DNA of 64,000 nt from Fen-183 sp036504335 (GTDB lineage Bacteria > Acidobacteriota > Thermoanaerobaculia > UBA5066). The stretch covers positions 1-64,000 of the forward strand of contig DASXVJ010000023.1 in NCBI GenBank assembly GCA_036504335.1, given 5' to 3'. The stretch's first letter is position 1. Each line of letters starts with the position of its first letter. Shown here piece after piece: positions 9,493-18,800 of this stretch. Position numbers and translations under genes: made by a program. A model generated the notes under the pieces. The model searched no databases. It was not told the DNA's origin and was given only the letters and a program-made list of their open reading frames with translations.

Positions 9493-10653
9493 TTACAGAT
9501 TGGCCAACAACGACTCCGGTTCCTCCGGCGGCTCCGGGTCCGGCGTCCTCTCGCCGAGGAGCGCGGCCCACGGCGCGTAGCGCTCGAAGCGCTCCGTGAC
9601 GACCTTGATCGTCGCGGTCAGCGGCACCGCGAGGATCGCGCCCGGCACGCCCCAGAGGATGCCCCAGAACAGAAACGCAAAGAGCACGGCGAGCGGGTGC
9701 AGGCGCACGCGGCTCCCGACGATGAACGGCGTCAGGACGTTGCCCTCGAGAAACTGGACGACCGAGTAGAAGATGAGGACCTTCACGGGGAGCGCTGCGT
9801 CGCTCGACGCGAGGATCGCGACGAGGAACGCGGGCGTCGTCGACATGATGACGCCGACGTACGGGATGAGGACGCACACGCCGGCCATCGGCCCGAGCAC
9901 GTAACCGTAGGGGACGCGCAGGACGAGGAGGCCGGCCGTCGTGACGCAGGCCGTGATGAGGACGACGAACACCTCGCCGAGGACGTAGCCCGACAGGACG
10001 CGCGCGACGCCCTCGGCGAAGTCCTGAGCGGCGCGTCCCCCCTTCAGCCGGAGGATCTTCGCGACGGCGCCGCCGTACTTCTCGCGGTCCTTGAGCATGA
10101 AGAAGGAGAGCATCGGGACGGCGGCGGCGTAGAGAAGAAGGGAGAGGATGGTCTTGACCTGAAGGGCGACGCGCGAGAGCGCGTCGAAGGCGTCCGCCTC
10201 GAGACGGACGGAGCGCGTCGTCCGGTCGGCCTCGGGCAGCAGCGAGCGCGTGCGCTCCTCGAGCTGCGCAAAGAGCCCCTGCGCCTTGGACGTGAAGGCG
10301 CGGATCTTCGTCTCGTAGGACGGAAGGTCGCGCGAGAACGCCTCGATCTGGCCGAGGGCGTTCACGACGAAGAAGACCACGAGCGCCGTGAGGAGCAGGA
10401 TGACGACGAGCACCGCGAGCGTGCGCGGCAGACGGAGCCGCTCGAGAAGCCCGACGAACGGCTGGAGCGCGAAGGAAAGGAACAGCGCGAAGAAGAAGGT
10501 CACGAACAGGACCTTGCCCGCCCAGAGGAGCCCGACGACCGCGGCCGTCGCGAGGACGACGAGCGCGCGGGACCGGAACACGCCGCCGCCCCCCGGACCG
10601 GCGCCCGTCGAAAACGTCCCGGTGGAGAAGAGCCCGCTCGATCCCGCGTCCAC
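9493..10653 (-). CDS. AI-2E family transporter (PerM/YhhT type)
   Basis: 386 residues with about eight membrane segments in the pattern of the AI-2E/PerM family: two N-terminal helices (LVVLATAAVVGLLWAGKVLF and a following pair), a soluble insert of ~90 residues (ALGQIEAFSRDLPSY...), then a C-terminal bundle with PYVGVIMSTTPAFLVAI, FLEGNVLTPFIVGSRVRLHPLAVLFAFLFWG and GVPGAILAVPLTATIK, the most conserved family stretch. The family exports small molecules, including AI-2 or cations, and its role here is unknown. The GTG at 10653 lies inside the 3' arm of a perfect GC-rich hairpin; an alternative GTG at 10581 would leave the hairpin fully intergenic. Confidence 0.87.
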   Translation of the reverse strand: MDAGSSGLFSTGTFSTGAGPGGGGVFRSRALVVLATAAVVGLLWAGKVLFVTFFFALFLSFALQPFVGLLERLRLPRTLAVLVVILLLTALVVFFVVNALGQIEAFSRDLPSYETKIRAFTSKAQGLFAQLEERTRSLLPEADRTTRSVRLEADAFDALSRVALQVKTILSLLLYAAAVPMLSFFMLKDREKYGGAVAKILRLKGGRAAQDFAEGVARVLSGYVLGEVFVVLITACVTTAGLLVLRVPYGYVLGPMAGVCVLIPYVGVIMSTTPAFLVAILASSDAALPVKVLIFYSVVQFLEGNVLTPFIVGSRVRLHPLAVLFAFLFWGILWGVPGAILAVPLTATIKVVTERFERYAPWAALLGERTPDPEPPEEPESLLANL

Positions 10654-10680
10654 GGCAGCGTCAGTGTAACGCTGCCGTGG
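10650..10680 (-). terminator. Perfect 11-bp hairpin between the ompA-like gene and the AI-2E transporter
   Basis: CCACGGCAGCG (10650-10660) and CGCTGCCGTGG (10670-10680) pair perfectly around a 9-base loop. It sits 20 bases after the stop of the minus-strand ompA-like gene and could end or attenuate that transcript; there is no U-tract. The annotated GTG of the downstream transporter (10653-10651) is within the stem. Confidence 0.5.
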
Positions 10681-10700
10681 CGGGCCGATTCAGGGGAGGC

Positions 10701-12086
10701 TCAGGGGAACGTGACGGAGACCACCGCCCGGCGGTTGCGGGTGGCGTCGCCGGCGTCGCCGTCGCCCTTCACCTCGGTCGCGATGCGGGAGCCGTCGATC
10801 CCGTGCCGCTTCATGAGGTAGTCCTTCGCGGCCTCGGCGCGAGCCTTCGCGAGCGCCGCGCGGTCGCCCTTCTCCTTGGCGTCCGTCCAGGCGGAGACGG
10901 TGCACGCCGCCGCAAGGTTGTTCTTCAGGCGGAGGGCGACGCCGTCGAGGATCGCCTTGGCGATGTTCGTGAGGCGGCTCTTGGCCGGGTCGAAGAGGAT
11001 CTCGTCCGTCGTCGAGGTCGCGGGGCGCGCGGCGGGAGCGGTCACGACGGCGGTCTCGGCCGGGGCCGGCGCGGGCGCGACGACGGGCGCGGGCGCGGGG
11101 GCCGCGGGCACCGGCTCGGCCGGCGGCGGGGGCTCGTCGGGCAGGACGATCTTGGTCTTCGCGGGCTGCAGGACCGGGGGCGCGTAGGCGAACTGGACGA
11201 GTCCGCCGATCGGGCTGGGGGTCGACCCGTACTTGGACCACTGGTCGATCGCGATGCGGACCGCGCCCGAAGCGGAGAAGTCGCCGAACCAGACGCGCCC
11301 GCCGACGAGCGCCTCGGAGTAGTCGGAGGCCTGGGTCGTTCCACCGTCGTAGTGGACCCGGTTGATCTCACCGATGGCCTTGAAGACCCTCGGCACGATG
11401 GGGACCGCGATGCCGACGGCGTTCCGCCACTCGTTGGAGAGGGTGTAGCCGCTCGGGAACCCGCCCGGCGAGGGCGAGCCGGTCCCGACGGTCCCCTTGA
11501 GCACGTAGCTCGTCTGGAACGTGACCCAGCCGTACGTGAACGAGGCGCCGAAATCGTAGTCGGCGCGATTCGTCCCGATCGCGTTCGCGTCGTTCTCGGA
11601 CTGCGTGGGGATCGCGATGCCGCCGAAGATCGTGGCGCGCACCGGATCGCGCGGGTTGAGGAGGACCTTCGTCCCGATCCGGACCTTGTCCATCTCGGAG
11701 TGCGTGAAGCCGCCGTAGAGGGCGCGGCCGTTGATCATCCCGTGCCAGTTGTCCGAATCGGCGTTGTACCGGTTGCCGCCGGTCCCGAACACGATCTCCC
11801 ATCGGTCGGTGAGACCGTAGCCGACGCTGCCGCCGATGCGCTGGAGGGAGTAGCGGAGCGGGTCGTCCGGATACGGCGACGAGCTGGGGATCGGCGCCGC
11901 CGTCCGGGGCCACATGCTCCACGAAAGGCCCAGAGAGAACCGGCCGGCCGCGATCATGTCGGCGGTCGTGATCTCGAACAGGCCCGTTTCGCCCGAGAGG
12001 GTCGGGGCGACCTGTGCCCGCGCCGGGAGGGAGAGCACGAAACACACGGCCGCGGCGAGGGACAGTCGGGTCCGCATCCGTCTCAT
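10701..12086 (-). CDS. OmpA-family outer-membrane protein
   Basis: 461 residues. A signal peptide (RMRTRLSLAAAVCFVLSLPARA) is followed by a beta-rich region of about 270 residues with alternating hydrophobic strands, probably an outer-membrane barrel. A Pro/Ala-rich linker (about 310-355) leads to an OmpA-like C-terminal domain: EILFDPAKSRLTNIAKAILDGVALRLKN ... VSAWTDAKEKGDRAALAKARAEAAKDYLMKRHGIDGSRI ... RNRRAVVSV. The canonical peptidoglycan-binding NxxLSxxRA segment is degenerate here (GDRAALAKARAEA). The start is fixed by AAGGAG 6 bases before the ATG at 12086. It is the fifth gene of the minus-strand run from mtaB, with a 146-base spacer before it that holds a weak TAGACT-like -10. Confidence 0.82.
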   Translation of the reverse strand: MRRMRTRLSLAAAVCFVLSLPARAQVAPTLSGETGLFEITTADMIAAGRFSLGLSWSMWPRTAAPIPSSSPYPDDPLRYSLQRIGGSVGYGLTDRWEIVFGTGGNRYNADSDNWHGMINGRALYGGFTHSEMDKVRIGTKVLLNPRDPVRATIFGGIAIPTQSENDANAIGTNRADYDFGASFTYGWVTFQTSYVLKGTVGTGSPSPGGFPSGYTLSNEWRNAVGIAVPIVPRVFKAIGEINRVHYDGGTTQASDYSEALVGGRVWFGDFSASGAVRIAIDQWSKYGSTPSPIGGLVQFAYAPPVLQPAKTKIVLPDEPPPPAEPVPAAPAPAPVVAPAPAPAETAVVTAPAARPATSTTDEILFDPAKSRLTNIAKAILDGVALRLKNNLAAACTVSAWTDAKEKGDRAALAKARAEAAKDYLMKRHGIDGSRIATEVKGDGDAGDATRNRRAVVSVTFP

Positions 12087-12232
12087 CGAATCTCCTTTGC
12101 CGCCTGCATCGGGCGTGAGGGCCCGGGTTTGGCGGGGACTTGCCTCGAACCGATGCTCAGAAGACGGGAAATTGCCGATTGAGTCTAACCCGTCCCTGCC
12201 TTCGAGAGCAAACGAGGGGAAGGACTTAACGG

Positions 12233-13138
12233 TCAGAGGAGGGGATTCATCTTCTCGCGGAACCCCCGGGCGGCCGCCGGGCCCCGCAGCGCGGCGATCG
12301 CCTCCTCCAGGGTCCGGATCAGGTCGCGCACGACGTCCAGGCCCCGGCCGCGGTCGAGTTCGGCCAGCGCCGCGCGGTAAGGGCGCTCGATCGAGGCGTC
12401 CCCGGAGGCCGCGGCCGCGACCTCCGCTTCCTGCTTCACCTTGGTGCAGAGAATCTGCAGGCTGCGCTTTTCGTCGCCTTTCGAGAGGGCCTGGAAGGCG
12501 CCGTTCGGCGTCGAAACGTTTGCGACGCTCTGGCCCGTGGCGGGCGGCATGGCCGGCGCCGCGACCGTGGAGAGGACCCGCGCCGGGGCGGCGGCGGGGC
12601 GCGCCTTCGAGATCTCGACGAGCTCGGCCGTCACGAGGCCGTAGAGGGTCTTGGCGACGTCGAAGGACGAGAGCTTCAGGCCGCGGGCGATGTCTTCGAT
12701 CGAGCGCTGGCCGTCCGTCTTCGTCACGACGCGCCATTCGAGGGGCGTCAGCGTGACCGGGCCCGTCATTCCGTCGCGCGCGATGAGGACGGGCACGGAG
12801 TCGGTCGCCGGAATCTTGCGCGACAGGATCTTCCACTCGTCGCTGCGGCGGGCGGCCTCGAGGAGCAGATTCGTGTTCGAGCGCGTGATCGTGTGCGCGT
12901 CGCTCTCGACACCCGGGGAGAACTGGAACGTGCCCTGGTTCCAGAGCGAGAGCGCGTAGATCGCGTCGTCGCCCTCGACGTCGCCGACCTTCGCGTGCGT
13001 GATCTGCCCGTTCTGGAGGTAGACGTATCCCTTCTCGGACGCACGCGTCATCGAGAACATGCCCGTCTTGCCGGAAACCGCGACCAGCTGGACGATGTCG
13101 GCGAGCGGCAGCTCGTTCAGAGAACCTTGAAAAGACAT
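12233..13138 (-). CDS. DUF4388 (PATAN) domain protein
   Basis: 301 residues. Residues 1-95 match DUF4388: SFQGSLNELPLADIVQLVAVSGKTGMFSMT, then GYVYLQNGQITHAKVGDVEGDDAIYALSLWNQGTFQFSPG. The middle (about 130-180) is a winged-helix-like segment (TPLEWRVVTKTDGQRSIEDIARGLKLSSFDVAKTLYGLV) often found after DUF4388. The C-terminal third is helical with no named domain. PATAN/DUF4388 proteins are adaptors in signalling linked to motility, type IV pili and two-component systems in Myxococcota, Deinococcota, cyanobacteria and Acidobacteriota. It lies between ruvC and the ompA-like gene on the same strand with a 50-base gap after ruvC; functional coupling to them is not evident. Confidence 0.82.
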   Translation of the reverse strand: MSFQGSLNELPLADIVQLVAVSGKTGMFSMTRASEKGYVYLQNGQITHAKVGDVEGDDAIYALSLWNQGTFQFSPGVESDAHTITRSNTNLLLEAARRSDEWKILSRKIPATDSVPVLIARDGMTGPVTLTPLEWRVVTKTDGQRSIEDIARGLKLSSFDVAKTLYGLVTAELVEISKARPAAAPARVLSTVAAPAMPPATGQSVANVSTPNGAFQALSKGDEKRSLQILCTKVKQEAEVAAAASGDASIERPYRAALAELDRGRGLDVVRDLIRTLEEAIAALRGPAAARGFREKMNPLL

Positions 13139-13188
13139 CAGTTGCCGTGCGGACGATAGCAGCCGGGGGCGGCTTTCCTCAACACGCG

Positions 13189-13719
13189 TCAGCCCGCGGG
13201 GCGCCGGACGACGACGCGCGCGGCGGCGGTGAGCGCCTCCGGGCCGCGCGTCGCGCCCCGCCGGGCGACGACGAAGCCGTGCGCGAGGGCCGCCGCGGCC
13301 GCGTCCGACGCGTCGAGGGCGAGGCGTTTGCCCAGGAGCGAGGCGACCATCCGGCGGACCTGCTCCTTCTCGGCCGTGCCCGAGCCCGCGACGGCGCGCT
13401 TGATCTCGGCGGGTGTGATCTCGGCCGGAGCGAGACCGGCCTGGGCGAGCGCGAGCAGGAGGACGCCGCGCGCCTCGCCGAGGGTGATGAGGCTCTGGGC
13501 GTTGACGCCCGCGAAGACCTTCTCCACGACCGCGGCCTGTGGCGCCTCGCGCCCGGCGATCTCGGTCAGGGCGCGGTGAAGGTGCGCGAGGCGCTCGGCG
13601 AAGGGGAGGGACGCCGGGGGCCGGATGACGCCGGCGGCCACGAGGCGGGGCGCAGCCGTGAAGTCCACGACGGCCCATCCGGCCGCGCGGCTCCCCGGAT
13701 CGACGCCGAGGATCTTCAT
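13189..13719 (-). CDS. ruvC: Crossover junction endodeoxyribonuclease RuvC
   Basis: 176 residues, typical length. The RNase H-like core begins MKILGVDPGS with D7. E66 in VVEKVF, plus D136 and D139 in LDASDAAAAALAH, complete the four acidic residues that bind two metals. RuvC resolves Holliday junctions within the RuvABC complex. It starts one base after the yebC stop, the common yebC-ruvC order; ruvA and ruvB are not in the window. Confidence 0.96.
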   Translation of the reverse strand: MKILGVDPGSRAAGWAVVDFTAAPRLVAAGVIRPPASLPFAERLAHLHRALTEIAGREAPQAAVVEKVFAGVNAQSLITLGEARGVLLLALAQAGLAPAEITPAEIKRAVAGSGTAEKEQVRRMVASLLGKRLALDASDAAAAALAHGFVVARRGATRGPEALTAAARVVVRRPAG

Positions 13720-14460
13720 CTACTCCTGAAGGTACTTCTCGTCGATGTCGCCGTTCGACCAGACCTTCTGCACGTCGTCGTTGTCCTCGACCATCTCGAG
13801 GAGCTTGATGAGCGCGGGCGCCTTGTCCTCCACGGCGACCGTGTTCTGCGGAACCATCTGGATCTCGGCCGTCTGGACGGCGATGTTCTTCGCCTCGATC
13901 GCGGCCTTCACGGTCTCGAAGGACATCGGGTCCGTGTAGACCTCGAAGACGTCCGAGTCCTCCGCCTTGAAGTCCTCGGCGCCCGATTCGAGCGCGAGCT
14001 CCATGAGCGTGTCTTCCTTGACGGCGCTCTTCTCGACCGCGATGTAGCCCTTCTTCGAGAACTGGAACGCCACGGCGCCCGAAGCGGCCATGTTGCCGCC
14101 GTACTTCGTCAGGAGGTGGCGGATCTCCGAGGCCGTACGGTTCTTGTTGTCCGTCATGACCTCGATGAGGAGCGCGGCGCCGCCGGGGCCGTAGCCCTCG
14201 TACATGAGCTCCTCGTAAGTGACGCCCTCGAGCTCGCCCGTGCCGCGCTTGATCGCCCGGTCGATGTTGTCCGACGGCATCGAGGCCTTCTTCGCGGCGA
14301 GGACCGCCGACCGGAGGCGCGGGTTGGACTCCACGATGCCGCCTCCGACCTTGGCGGACATCGTGATTTCCTTGATCAGCTTCGTGAAGAGGTTCCCGCG
14401 CTTGGCGTCGGCGGCGCCCTTCTTGTGCTTGATCGTGCTCCACTTACTGTGACCGGACAT
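13720..14460 (-). CDS. yebC: YebC/PmpR (TACO1-like) family protein
   Basis: 246 residues, beginning with the invariant family N-terminus MSGHSKWSTIKHKKG and continuing with RGNLFTKLIKEI, NPRLRSAVLAAKKASMPSDNIDRAI and YEGYGPGGAALLIEVMTDNKNRT. Family members act as DNA-binding transcriptional regulators (PmpR) or as ribosome-associated factors that relieve stalling at proline runs (recent work on YebC and mitochondrial TACO1). A GAGGTGAG Shine-Dalgarno precedes the ATG. It sits upstream of and abutting ruvC. Confidence 0.96.
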   Translation of the reverse strand: MSGHSKWSTIKHKKGAADAKRGNLFTKLIKEITMSAKVGGGIVESNPRLRSAVLAAKKASMPSDNIDRAIKRGTGELEGVTYEELMYEGYGPGGAALLIEVMTDNKNRTASEIRHLLTKYGGNMAASGAVAFQFSKKGYIAVEKSAVKEDTLMELALESGAEDFKAEDSDVFEVYTDPMSFETVKAAIEAKNIAVQTAEIQMVPQNTVAVEDKAPALIKLLEMVEDNDDVQKVWSNGDIDEKYLQE

Positions 14461-14491
14461 GACTCACCTCGACTTTTTCGGGGGGCGAAGT

Positions 14492-15826
14492 CTAGCAGGG
14501 ATGCGCTTCCAGCGTGCCGTCCTCCGGAGATGCGGCCAGGCGGACGGCGAGCCGGCGGCCGGGCGCGGCGTCGGCGTCCGGGAGGCGGAGTCCGACCTCG
14601 AGGTAATGGTCGGTCAGGCCTCGTCCGCCGCCCAGGACGACGAGGTCCGCGACCGTTCCGGACGCGCGAGCCGCGAACCCGGCGGCCTTCGCGTCCCCGA
14701 GGCGGCGAAGAGCACGCGTCCGCTCCGTCACCTTGCGGGCCGGCACGGCCTCGTCGCGGTGCCATGCGGCCGCGTCGGTCCCGGCACGCGGGGAAAACGG
14801 GAAGACGTGCAGCGAGGCGAACGGGAGTTCCTCGACGAAGCGCAGCGTCTCCTCGAACTCGGCGTCCGTCTCGCCCGGGAAGCCGGCGATGAGGTCGGTC
14901 GCGAGGTGCAGGCGCGGGTTCGCGCGCACGGCCGCGCGGGCGAGGGCGCGGTAGCGCGAGGGGACGATCCCGCGGCGCATCCGCCTGAGAACGGAAGCGG
15001 ACCCCGACTGGAGCGGAAGGTGCAGGTGCGGAACGACGACGCGCGACGCGGCGACACGCGCCGCGAGCTCGACGCCGGCCTCCATCGGCTCGAGGGAAGA
15101 GAGCCGTACCCGGCACCGAGGAACATCGCGCTCGAGGTCGTCGAGGAGGGCGAGGAGGGCGCCGCCGCCGCGTTCACTCCCGCCGAACGCCGCGAGGTGA
15201 ATGCCCGTCAGCACGACCTCGGGGACGCCCGATGCGCCCAGCGCCCGCACGGCGTTGGCGACGTCGGCGCGCGAGGCGCTGCGCTCGGCCCCGCGCAGCT
15301 TCGGGACGATGCAGAACGCGCAGCGCCGGCGGCAGCCGTCCTGGATTTTCAGGAACGCGCGCGTGCGGCCGGCGTCGAGGAACGCCGACGCGGCCCGTCC
15401 CTCGGCCGGCATCGCGAAGAGTGCGGCGCCGCGGGTTCCGTCGTCGCCCGCGATCTTGCCGGGGAGGAGACCCGCGTCGCGGGCGTCGAGAAGCGCCCCG
15501 AGGCCGGCGCGCGCGGCGAGAGGGACGACGAGGTCGACCTCGGGCATGGCGGCGAGGCCGCGGGCCGCGTCCTCGGCAAGGCATCCCGACACGACGAGCG
15601 TCGCGTCCGGGCTCTGGCGGCGGAGCCGGCGGACGGCGCGCCGCCCGTCGCGCAAGGCGCGCTCCGTGACCGCGCAGCCGTGGAGAAGGACGACGTCGGC
15701 CCCCGCCGGCGCTGCCGCGCGGGCGAAAGGCGCCGCCGTCGCGCATGCGTCGACACGGCTCACCTTGCAGCCGAGCGCCTCGACGAAGAGGCGCCTCTGG
15801 CGGGGATCCGTTGACACGCCCGACAT
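14492..15826 (-). CDS. mtaB: tRNA (N6-threonylcarbamoyladenosine(37)-C2)-methylthiotransferase MtaB
   Basis: 444-residue methylthiotransferase. The UPF0004 N-terminal domain supplies cluster cysteines C20, C51 and C82 (EALGCKV, LHGCAVTE, VSGCLAE). The radical-SAM cluster is C165-x3-C169-x2-C172 in DGCRRRCAFCIVPKLRG. A short TRAM-like tail (ASGTVADLVVLGGGRGLTDHY) follows. MtaB converts t6A37 to ms2t6A37 in tRNAs decoding ANN codons. MtaB rather than MiaB or RimO is favoured by the GCKV N-terminus and the size, without certainty. The ATG at 15826 lies 7 bases after TATTAT on the minus strand and has no Shine-Dalgarno. It diverges from the large kinase gene. Confidence 0.87.
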   Translation of the reverse strand: MSGVSTDPRQRRLFVEALGCKVSRVDACATAAPFARAAAPAGADVVLLHGCAVTERALRDGRRAVRRLRRQSPDATLVVSGCLAEDAARGLAAMPEVDLVVPLAARAGLGALLDARDAGLLPGKIAGDDGTRGAALFAMPAEGRAASAFLDAGRTRAFLKIQDGCRRRCAFCIVPKLRGAERSASRADVANAVRALGASGVPEVVLTGIHLAAFGGSERGGGALLALLDDLERDVPRCRVRLSSLEPMEAGVELAARVAASRVVVPHLHLPLQSGSASVLRRMRRGIVPSRYRALARAAVRANPRLHLATDLIAGFPGETDAEFEETLRFVEELPFASLHVFPFSPRAGTDAAAWHRDEAVPARKVTERTRALRRLGDAKAAGFAARASGTVADLVVLGGGRGLTDHYLEVGLRLPDADAAPGRRLAVRLAASPEDGTLEAHPC

Positions 15827-15838
15827 GCAGGCGATAAT
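15811..15838 (+). promoter_or_regulatory. Sigma-70-type promoter of the kinase gene (TTGACA-N16-GATAAT)
   Basis: TTGACA (15811-15816), a 16-base spacer and GATAAT (15833-15838) match the housekeeping consensus at 11 of 12 positions, the best promoter in the window. The ATG at 15853 is only 14 bases beyond the -10, so the 5' leader would be about 7-9 bases with no Shine-Dalgarno. The -35 lies inside the first codons of the divergent mtaB gene. Confidence 0.62.
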
Positions 15839-15839
15839 A
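15834..15839 (-). promoter_or_regulatory. Candidate leaderless -10 (TATTAT) of mtaB
   Basis: On the minus strand TATTAT lies 7 bases before the mtaB ATG at 15826. It overlaps the GATAAT of the opposite-facing kinase promoter, so one AT-rich box would serve both directions and the two polymerases would compete. Confidence 0.45.
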
Positions 15840-15852
15840 GATTTTTCGAATA

Positions 15853-18800
15853 ATGAAATTTCTGTTGATCGAGTACGAACCGCGGTATCTCGACCGCATC
15901 CGGGGATTCCTGCTGACGCAGCCGGACGTCGAGCTCGTGGCGGCGCGCGACGGCGAGGAGGGCCTCGAGGCCTACCGCCGCGTCCGTCCGGACCTCGTCC
16001 TCGTCTCGTCCGTTCTCCCGAAGATGCGGACGCCGGACGTCATCAAGGGCATGCAGGCCATGGGGCCGACGCCGCCGATCCTGCTCATGATGTCGGGCTA
16101 CAAGGGGCGCAACAAGCGCGCGGACGCCCAGCGCGTCGGCGCGACGAGCATTCTCGAGAAGCCCTTCACGGAAGAAGTCTTCCAGGCCGAAGTCGCGATG
16201 GCGCTGGGACTGCGCCCGGTCCTCGACATGTCGCCCCCCCCGGGCGCCAGCGACCCCGCCGCGCCTCTTCTCTCGGCGTACGACATCTTTTCGGACGTCC
16301 TGACCGGGCTCGGCGAGGGCGGCTCGAACGACACCGTGCCGTCTCCGATGGTCACGACCGGCGTGCCTCCGGCGCGCTCCTCGTCCGCCACGAACCCGGC
16401 GTTTCCGGCTCCGCCGGCGAAGCGTGTCTCGTCACCCGCGGCGGACCCGGTTCTCCAGAAGCGTCTCGAGGACACGCTCTCGGGCCTCATGCCCCCTCCA
16501 CGGAAGCCCGTGAGCGACCCGTTCCCCGCCGCGGGCGAGCCGCTGCGTCCCGCCCCGACCGAGCGGACCGCCCGGGTCAACGTCGAGCAGGCGCTCGGCG
16601 CGCTCGCGCACTCGGCCGCGTCCGGATCCGCCCGCCCGGCCGAGCCCGCCTCGAACGCGTCGGTGGACAAGCTTCTCAAGGACACGCTCTCGGGGCTGAT
16701 GCCGATTTCGAAGGCGGTCCGCCCGGCCGCGCGCGAGGTCTCCGGCGAGACGCTGCGGCTCAAGACTCCGCCCCTCGAGCCGCCCGCGCCGCGGCCCGTG
16801 TCCGCGCCCGCGGCGCCGGCCCCCGTCGCGCCGGCCCCCGTCGCGCCGGCCCCCGTCGCACCGGCCCCGGCGCCGGCTGCGCCGCCTCGCGTGGCGGCGC
16901 CCGCCGCCCCGGCGAGGCGCGTCACGCCCGCGCCCGGTCAGTTCGGGCGGTACCAGCTCCTCGAGAAGATCGGCTCCGGCGGGATGGCCGAGGTGTTCAA
17001 GGCCCGCATGCGTGGCGAGGAGGGCTTCGAGAAGATCGTCGCGATCAAACGCATCGTCCCGCACATGGCGGCGAACGACGCGTTCATCACGATGTTCATC
17101 GACGAGGCCAAGCTCGCGGCGCAGCTCAACCACAACAACATCACGCACATCTTCGACCTCGGCAAGGTCGACGCGTGGCACTACATCGCGATGGAGTTCG
17201 TGGAGGGCAAGGACCTCCGCACGCTCCTGAAGCTCGGCAAGGAGAGGTCCTACCCGCTGCCGCCCGAGCTCGCGCTCTTCGTCGCGGCCAAGATCGCGAA
17301 CGCGCTCGACTACGCGCACCGCCGCCCCGCCGCGGACGGCACCGAGCTGAACCTCGTCCATCGCGACGTTTCGCCGCAGAACATCCTCATCAGCTACGAA
17401 GGCGACATCAAGCTCTGCGACTTCGGAATCGCGAAGGCCGCGAGCAAGGTCTCGACGACGATCTCGGGGGCGCTCAAGGGCAAGCTCCAGTACATGTCCC
17501 CGGAGCAGGCGTGGGGCAAGCGCGTGGACCGCCGCAGCGACGTCTTCTCGCTCGGCGCCGTCCTCCACGAGATGCTCACGGGGGCGCCGCTCTTCGAGGG
17601 CGACACGGACATGTCGATCCTCGAGCGCGTGCGCGAGGGCGAGGTCGAGGCTCCGTCGGTGCGCGGCGTCGAGGTGTCCAAGCGCGTCGACCAGATCGTC
17701 CTCAAGGCGCTCGCGAAGAATCCGCAGGACCGCTACCAGAACGCGTCCGAGATGGAGAAGGACCTCCACGCGGTCCTCTACGCGTTCCAGCCTTCGCCCG
17801 GGCCCGCGGACGTCGCGATTTACCTGCACCGTCTCCTCGAGGCCCCCGAGTCGTCCCCGACGGGCGACGAGATCGACGCGGCGTTCGACGCGGCGCGCGA
17901 CTCGGTGCCCGCGCCCGCGGCGGCTCCCGTGCTTCCGAAGAAGGGCAAGGGCCTTCTCATCCACCAGACCGGGGAGATGCAGATCCCGTACACGCCTCCG
18001 GCGCCCGCGCCGCGCGAGAGCGCCGCCGTGCCGCGGCGGGAGGCGCCGCGCGCGGCCGCCGAGGCCGCGGCGTCGATTCCGGCGGCGGGCGAGTCGAAGG
18101 GGAGCCGCACGGGCCTCGTCGCAGGAATCGGCCTTGCGGCCGCCGCGCTCGTCGGCGTCGCGCTCTTCATGACGAAGGACAGGTGGTCGGGCCCGAAGGC
18201 CGCTTCGCCGGCTCCCGCGCCGAAGACCGAAGTCTCGGCGCCCGCGCCCGAAACGGCCGCCGCCGCGGCTCCCGCTCCCGCGGCCGAGGGGCCCCGCGTC
18301 GTCGACCCGAAGGCCGTCGAGGCCGAGGCGCGCCGGCTCGCCGCCGAGCGCGAGAAGGCCGCGAAGGAAGCCGCCAAGCAGACGGCGGCCGGGAAGGCGG
18401 GCGCCGCGCCGGCCCCCGCGGTCCTCACGCTGCAGCCCGCGAAGACCGCGGCCGAGGCTCCGAAAGAGGCGGCTGCGAAGGCGCCCGAGCCCCTCCCGGT
18501 CGCGGCGCCGCCCGTCGTCGCAGCGCCGCCGAAGCAGGAGCCCGCGGCCGCCGCGCCGGTTCCGACGGAAGTGTCCGCGCCGGAGAAGGCGCCGGTGATT
18601 CCGGCCGCGACGAACGCGCCCGTCAAGGAGGGCGAGCTCGTCGGTCCCGGTGAAGGCGTCGTGGAGCCGAAGCTCGTGCGCCTGGGGCCGATGAGCGGCC
18701 TGCCGATGCAGGCCCGGCAGGTCAAGCGGTCCGCGGACGGATCCATCGGGACGCCCGTCCTCATGGCTCTCGTCGACGAGAAGGGCGCCATCGTCGAGAC

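Noticed and set aside
16813..16870. CRISPR-like or minisatellite array
   Set aside because: The tandem repeats are contiguous, 15 bases long, in frame, and encode the Pro/Ala linker of the kinase.
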